From the NCBI RefSeq assembly GCF_000344685.1, contig NW_006920413.1:914386-978385 (forward strand): a DNA stretch of 64,000 bases. The letters are read 5' to 3'. The notes under the pieces were generated by a model. The model did no database searches. It saw only the letters and a program-made list of their open reading frames with translations, and was not told the origin of the DNA. Position numbers and translations under genes: made by a program. Positions 58,396 through 64,000 of the stretch are shown here, in pieces; position 1 is the stretch's first letter, and every line of letters begins with the position of its first letter. Origin of the DNA: Gloeophyllum trabeum ATCC 11539 (Eukaryota > Basidiomycota > Agaricomycetes > Gloeophyllales > Gloeophyllaceae).

Positions 58396-60169
58396 TTACA
58401 TCTTGCTGGTAGGCTCGTTCTCAACTCCAAATATTTTCTCACCTTGCTCCTTCCACCATTTTTCTACTTCTAAATCAGCGTCATAGCTGAATTGTACGAA
58501 GTTCTTTGTCTTGTCCGCCCACTGGTTGGCGTTGCCCTCTGTCGCGTCAATATCAATCTCCCCCAGTTCTGCCCGCATAGCTTGTTTCATGGACGCGTCC
58601 CTCGCCTCCTGCTCGGGGCCGTCGTGATAGTGAAATATCTTCTGATTAAGACGAGCAGAGGCTTGAGTCGCGGACGCGCGAGGGTGACGAAGAGCTTGAT
58701 ATGCTTGCAACAGGGCAGGCACTTGTGACCGATCAGTGAGCCTCGACAAGAGGTTGCCGATCACTGCGCCGTCTTCTATCTATATATAACAGTGAATATC
58801 CGAGGGAGGAAGAAATACATGGTCAAGTCTCACAGCCATGGCTGAACCTTGCGCGCGATAAGGCTGACAGGATAATGTGTTAATTTTACTCCCGAGGAGA
58901 TCGTGCAAGAGGCATACCAGCATGGGATGACACGCATCACCTAACAAGACGACCTTGCCTTCGGAGTGTACCCAGGTATCCAATGGAGCCCGATCCATAA
59001 GCTTCCATTGTAGCGCAGTCTTCACATGGCTCAATAATTTCACTACTCTAAAGAGGCAGACTATCAGTCGGTTATGGACTAGTGATCGGACGTTCCGCGT
59101 ACCTGGGTTCCCACCCGATAAAATGCGACCTCATCTTGTCAGCGCTGCCTTCGGCCGTCCAGGACTCAACGGAACCGTCATCGGGGTGTATCATAACCAT
59201 ATTATACTCTTTCTTGCCACGCTGAGTAAACTGAATTAGACCTTCCAAACCATCCTGGCATTCGAACGGAGACTTACGATGCAATACGCCATAATATGCT
59301 TGTCAGGACCCATCCAACCGCACATCTCGGGTGTGTCTACCAGAGGTTTGAGAAGAGGATCTTTGATCATAGGTTTAGTACTGATGATTGCCCTGTATGC
59401 TGCATCCCCGGTCGGTACCGGTTTATCAGGACCACCAACAACTACTTCGCGAACTAAGGACTTGATGCCGTCGGCTCCGATAATCAAGTCCGTCTTGATA
59501 ACCTCTCCAGACATGAGTGTGACGGTTGGAATGGTAGGATCGACGGCCACCACTCGAGAGCTCAGCCGAAGATTCATGAACGGTGTCGCCAGATCAAAAA
59601 GGAGCTTATGTAGATCAGCTCTCTGAAATGGAGTTCAATCAAGTACATTTGACAACCTGGAGTGCCAACGTACGTGGATGTGATAGTAAGGGGATCCATG
59701 GTCTTTCTCCATGCGATCGCCCCACCGGGTGTATGCAACACGTTCTCCTGTTTTCCCTGCATAATACGATATTAGTGGCAGCCGGAATGGAAGGAATATT
59801 CCAGGCACTGAGACTGACATCTGTGGAAAGCAAGCGCTTCGGGTTTAACCGTGATTTCCTTCAATACCGGACCCAGTCCCCAGCGAATTAATAGCCGCGT
59901 AAGGTTTGGTGTAGTCTGGATACCTGCACCGACTTCACCGATCGCGGGCGCACTCTCTAATACGGTGATCCTATGCCCCGCTTGCCCAAGGCAGAATGCT
60001 GCAGCCAGGCCGCCCAAGCCACAACCGACTATAACTATGTCCAGGCAAGCCTTGGCTTTGCGTCCGTCATAAAGAACTTTGTGCTGATAGACGAGATAAG
60101 AGGTCAGCAGATAGAAGGAAGAATCAGGGCGCGTCAAACCTCTGCTAGCTTGATGGCATCCTCTACCAT
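58396..60169 (-). CDS. FAD-dependent monooxygenase, salicylate-hydroxylase type
   Basis: The Rossmann motif LDIVIVGCGLGGLAAAFCLG with VLESAPAIGEVGAGIQTTPN is followed by GERVAYTRWGDRM, the DG motif GADGIKSLVREVVVGG, AYRAIISTKPMIKDPLLKPL and the GD motif KVVLLGDACHPML. The tail begins IEDGAVIGNLLSRLTDRSQV and ends NEPTSKM at 58396. At least six introns are present. This is the class A flavoprotein monooxygenase order (GxGxxG, DG, GD), usually hydroxylating aromatic acids such as salicylate with NAD(P)H. The exon encoding the Rossmann motif has no ATG. The proposed start (ATG at 60169, MVEDAIKLAE) joins through a weak GTTTGA donor, and that exon may instead belong to upstream coding sequence. 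Confidence 0.88.
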
Positions 60170-60705
60170 GGATGCAGCCAAAGGCTTGAGAGGAAGTAAG
60201 TCGTCCTGAATAAAAACCCGTAAGGGGAGTTCTGCGCGTTCACTGCAAGACTCCTACTCACTACCTTCGATATCGACATGCTGAGATGTAGTCGCTGAGA
60301 GGAAGAGAGCCAACCACAGAGCAATATTATCCGCAATGAACTTTAAGGGCTCCCTCGGAAAAGCATTTTGCTCGTTTAGCAGAGAACTGATACCTGCAAG
60401 TACCATGGTAAGGGTAGTGGCATCAAAAATCCCAGGAGGGGGTTCCGATATGCCTACCTATGTGTCTTAGAAGGTCAGTTGAGTATGGACATGCGAAGAC
60501 CGCGGTGGATGGACGGTCGGCGCCGAACATATCGACGGGGCGCTCCCAGATAGAGCTTACCGGCTACCTGCGTCGGCCGAAGAGGTTCACGTAAGGACCA
60601 CGTCGGCGACCCAAGTATCTGAGCTTTTGCATCATGTATCTGGTCTTGTATAGCAAGCATAGAGTATTTTCTGAGCATAAGTCCGCCCAAATTCCGAACT
60701 TGCAT
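60170..60705 (-). CDS. Unassigned exons directly upstream of the FAD monooxygenase
   Basis: Minus-strand segments appear coding: MLRKYSMLAIQDQIHDAKAQ near 60675, SSIWERPVDMFGADRPSTAV, STDLLRHIG, then SEPPPGIFDATTLTMVLAGI, REPLKFIADNIALWLALFLS and LPLRVFIQDDLLPLKPLAAS. The last runs in frame into MVEDAIKLAE, the exon proposed as the start of the monooxygenase. Between IG and ISEPPP the frame is off by a 4-nt GTAG. Either this is a separate gene whose stop is the TGA at about 60138-60140, or it is an N-terminal extension fused to the monooxygenase. No family was recognised. Confidence 0.35.
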
Positions 60706-63700
60706 GTAGACGGTTCAAGAGTCGTATGTCCGCTTTATATCCGGAGTGAAAGTTGAGGAATGAGGATGTCGTTTCTTCTCACAGATACACGCCGGGTGGA
60801 CTGTATGTGGCATATCGAGCCTTTGATAATATATTGGCCAAGTTAAGGCCGAAGCCCCCGACGACAACGGACTACATGACTATGACAATGTGAGAACGTC
60901 GGTTCTATAGCGCCAGATGATACCTCCATATTTATAGGCCTTGATAAACGGCGCACCTCCGCGTCTATGTTGAGTGAGCTCCGGGCCTTCTGGGATGCTG
61001 CTCAGAGTCAAGGAGGGAATGACAAGAATCCCTGTACAGTATAGTAATAGGACTGGATCGGGCGGTCTGGAGTGCTCGTGCACGTGGCAACCCGCTCTTC
61101 CCCGCTCTCCCTCGAATAATGCCGAGTTCTTCCTACTAGTACTAAGGCTCGGTATATTGATGGAGCTCGTTGAAGAACTCTTACCATCACAGGCGGACTG
61201 TAGATAAGTAACTTCAACGTAAATGGAGCTCAGTATTTGCTTAAAACTCAGGTAGAATCTAGGTAGACTAAGTTCCGGAAATGGTGTATGGAACTCTAGA
61301 CTTTTGCAGACTAACCTATGACACGGTAGTACCGGTGCAGCCCCTTGTGAGGTGCATGTCTGGTTACCTACCTACGCGCACTTTGCCTACAAAGCCGTGT
61401 TATTGTCCGAACTGTTGGCGCATTCCCCCCGATGTTCCTACTACCTCGAGTACCTCAGAATTCTAGGGACCTCACAAAAACAGCTTCATGGCTTCCCTAC
61501 GTTGATTCATCAGGGAGAATTTGCGCGTCGTCGTATCCATTATGATATGATACAACACGCCACGGGATAGTACTGCAGGTGCCAGTGATAATTACCTTCA
61601 GACATGAGCCACTGATATTACCACAGGTTATGGCAGATCTGATCATTGGCGATAAAATTGTCGTCCGTGTATGTTAAGTATATTTTCATGGACATAAGTG
61701 TGCGGGACTACAGTCCTGAATCCGGGCGTACATGCGGTAGGTATGATTGCATTCTCCTGCCACGATGGACCCTTACTTCCAAGCAGAACCTATGGGCTGC
61801 CGCCGTTAGGTTGTTCTGGAGAGGCCCATGTAGGGTTTCCTTGAGGATGGGAATACGTCACGTTGCTGCCTTCGGTAGCGGAAGGCTTCTCCGAGGAGTT
61901 CGATTCATTTCTCAATAATAGGGCAGTTTGATGCTGCAGTCGACCCGGTGACGTCCTCCTTTTATCAGAGAGTGCCTGGGCGTATTTCGCTTCTACTTCT
62001 CCCCCGGTTCCAATTCTATCTTCCAGTCTTGCTGCCACATGATAGACGGTTCTCTGGTCCACGGACCGAGCACAATCAGTCAGACGCGCGGCAGAGTGCT
62101 ACTCCCGCGAGGCAGACACTAGAACTCAGACTGACGGCAGCGTTACCGGTTTCTTGGGCCATTACTTCCGGAGTCAATAGCAGGGACTGTTTGATTGCAA
62201 TTAGCATGGATGATGATCGTCTGGAACCGGTTTGTTTCCTGTAGCTATGCAGAGGGAGCGGGGTCTGAACCTTGCTAGGATTCAAGATTAATTCAGAGAA
62301 ACTGCTGTGTGAGTCTTGGTTCTTCAATAGACTCCGCGTCCAGGGCCTCCTGCCACTCAGCTCGGCAATATAACCGTTAGCCTTTAGGCACTGCAATATG
62401 CACCGAACTCTAGGCGTCAACCAATGCACTTGTCCCGTGGAAGTAGGGCAGACGTCATGGCTGAAGGTTATTCGGCTCGCATTATCAGTTAGACTCCCCC
62501 GGCAGTTGCATGGTCGCCTCCACACTCAGGCACCCTATGCTAGTGAATCGATTTTCTGCGAAGCTCATCTGGTTCTAGTGAAGTTCCCCATCGTCAGTTG
62601 TGCTAGTGCACGACGGCCTCATATCAGACGGTGCTAGGGTGAGAATGGGCGAGCAGAACATAACATTCTGGTGAGGTAAGGGGGCGGGAAATGATATTCT
62701 TCGGCTAGTAATTCGACGGGGAAAATACTCTTCCTGATCAAGAAACCTGGAAGGTCTATTTTGATTTTCGTTCCCTACCTGTTATATATTCCACTGCTGA
62801 CGAGCGGAACCCGCGGAGACCATAGGACGTAGCCTCGTTGATTCCATCCACGTCAACCACACAGATTTCGTCTTTCCGGAAGCCATTCGGGCAGCGCAAG
62901 CCCAGTCAAATTATTAACCTTCTATATAGGCGACTTAATGACTTCCGATGCAAGGCAGGTTGGCTGGACAGGTGGCAGGCGGTAAGGCACGAGAATAAGT
63001 GCACAGACGGGAATCAATGCCTGAAACAATGAATGAAACGACCCTCGCACCACTAGTGGCGCTCGCCACGGAATGGTCCATATAGCAGTCTGTCACCAAA
63101 CTCCTCGCCGGATGCCTGAAGAGGAGGGAGCAAAACTACGCCAAGCTAGTAAACCCGGGGTAAACAGTACATAAAGGGTAAAACAAACAGTTAGATGTAA
63201 CATCTGCTTGAGCTAATCGGGCGCCACGGAAAGCTCATATAGGCTGTCCACGTTCAATTCACAGACAACTTGGGGAGCTCAGGAGAGTGTACTCCCCGTG
63301 CCACAGGCCTTCGACGCTTTCGTCGGTCCTTCTTCTCGGGACTTACCGGCCTCCCTCGTGGGTACATGTATCGGAATTCTATGCCGCCGTGAGGAACGAG
63401 CAGAGGCATAGAATATAGACTTTGTATGAATGTGAGCGTTACGCAGGTCACAGTGACAGCTCCTGCTTTCGACGGCGACGACGCGCTCACTCAAGCGCGC
63501 TATATGGGCTCCACATAGGCTACCTTTTGCTTTTCTGGGCTCCAGCTTATGGATAATTCGCCTGGAGTACTGTTCACTGTGCTGGCTTACCCAAAAATGC
63601 GTCACCTGCGCCCCTAATCTTGGGGAGTTCGGGTACCGACTTGAGCAATACAAGCGAGAGCAGAAGCAGCAGGCGAGCTGGAGTAGAGCGGTGGATGCGC

Positions 63701-63913
63701 CTTCAAAGATGCTGCTCCCCGAACCGCGTCGCTGGCGCTCCTAGTCAGTGGCAGCTCCGGGAAAACTGCAGCACCAAGGATGTCACCCGTTTGCACCAAG
63801 GTCAGTCCTTGTACCACCTCTGTTACTCATCTGTTCCCCATGGATAGAGGAGCATCGATGCACCTCTGCGTGCGCTCTCCTATGCTTGCAGCTATGCCCA
63901 TCCCCATTTTGGG
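60706..63913. other. Gene-poor right end
   Basis: About 3.2 kb of short overlapping frames. A minus-strand segment near 60880-60960 (GGAPFIKAYKYGGIIWRYRT) might be a further exon of the unassigned gene on its left. Nothing else could be supported. Confidence 0.35.
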
Positions 63914-64000
63914 CACTGCACCTCACACCGCCCCGCACCTTGCACCTCACTGCACCTCGCACCATGCACCTCTCGCCTCACACCGCACTGCACCTTGGCC
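63914..64000. repeat. Degenerate GCACCT-rich tandem repeat at the window edge
   Basis: The hexamer GCACCT occurs six times within 87 bp, mostly in longer units such as TGCACCTCAC and CACACCGC. The array is still running at the window end, so its full size is unknown. One further copy lies just left, near 63860. Confidence 0.75.

Noticed and set aside
1..64000. tRNA genes, CRISPR arrays and retroelement polymerase motifs
   Set aside because: Scanning by eye for T-arm consensus, regularly spaced repeats and reverse transcriptase or integrase motifs gave no candidate; a covariance-model or HMM search would be needed to exclude weak ones.

Overview
The window reads as nuclear DNA of a filamentous basidiomycete, most likely an Agaricomycete. 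Genes are dense, lie on both strands, and most are broken by introns of about 45-70 nt with GT...AG ends. The gene content fits: a FunK1 fungal-type kinase, an F-box-like protein, a Zn2Cys6 factor with a fungal_trans region, and three WOPR (Gti1/Pac2) regulators. There is one assembly gap (1094-1830). No tRNA, rRNA, CRISPR array or intact transposon was recognised.

Layout. 0-10.8 kb: 5' end of a ZCCHC9-like gene, gap, mitochondrial-type pterin-4a-carbinolamine dehydratase, FunK1 kinase, mevalonate diphosphate decarboxylase, a Vps3844/DUF3844 membrane protein and a small HSP20. 10.9-19.2 kb: Zn2Cys6 transcription factor, a small coiled-coil protein, TFIIA large subunit and an F-box protein. 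19.2-30.5 kb: gene-poor, with two WOPR genes (A at 21.8 kb, B at 26.8 kb, minus strand). 30.5-36.9 kb: compact housekeeping block of cysteinyl-tRNA synthetase, free methionine-R-sulfoxide reductase and glycolipid transfer protein, followed by unassigned exons. 36.9-41.3 kb: gene-poor, with a third WOPR gene (C, plus strand, 38.2 kb). 41.3-64 kb: intracellular LysM protein, bZIP factor, CWC24 splicing factor, C2H2 factor, PPG1/PP2A-like phosphatase, membrane-anchored CRAL-TRIO protein, RKM4/SETD6-like methyltransferase and a FAD monooxygenase. The window then ends in gene-poor DNA and a GCACCT-rich repeat.

Most genes are independent housekeeping functions: sterol/isoprenoid synthesis, translation, splicing, transcription initiation, protein folding and lipid transfer. 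The feature that stands out is the local set of three diverged WOPR regulators. They share two intron positions but differ at signature residues of the DNA-binding domain, and they sit in gene-poor DNA around a conserved housekeeping block. Exon coordinates given below were worked out by hand from splice signals and reading-frame continuity. Where the joins add up to a multiple of three this is stated. No database search was possible.
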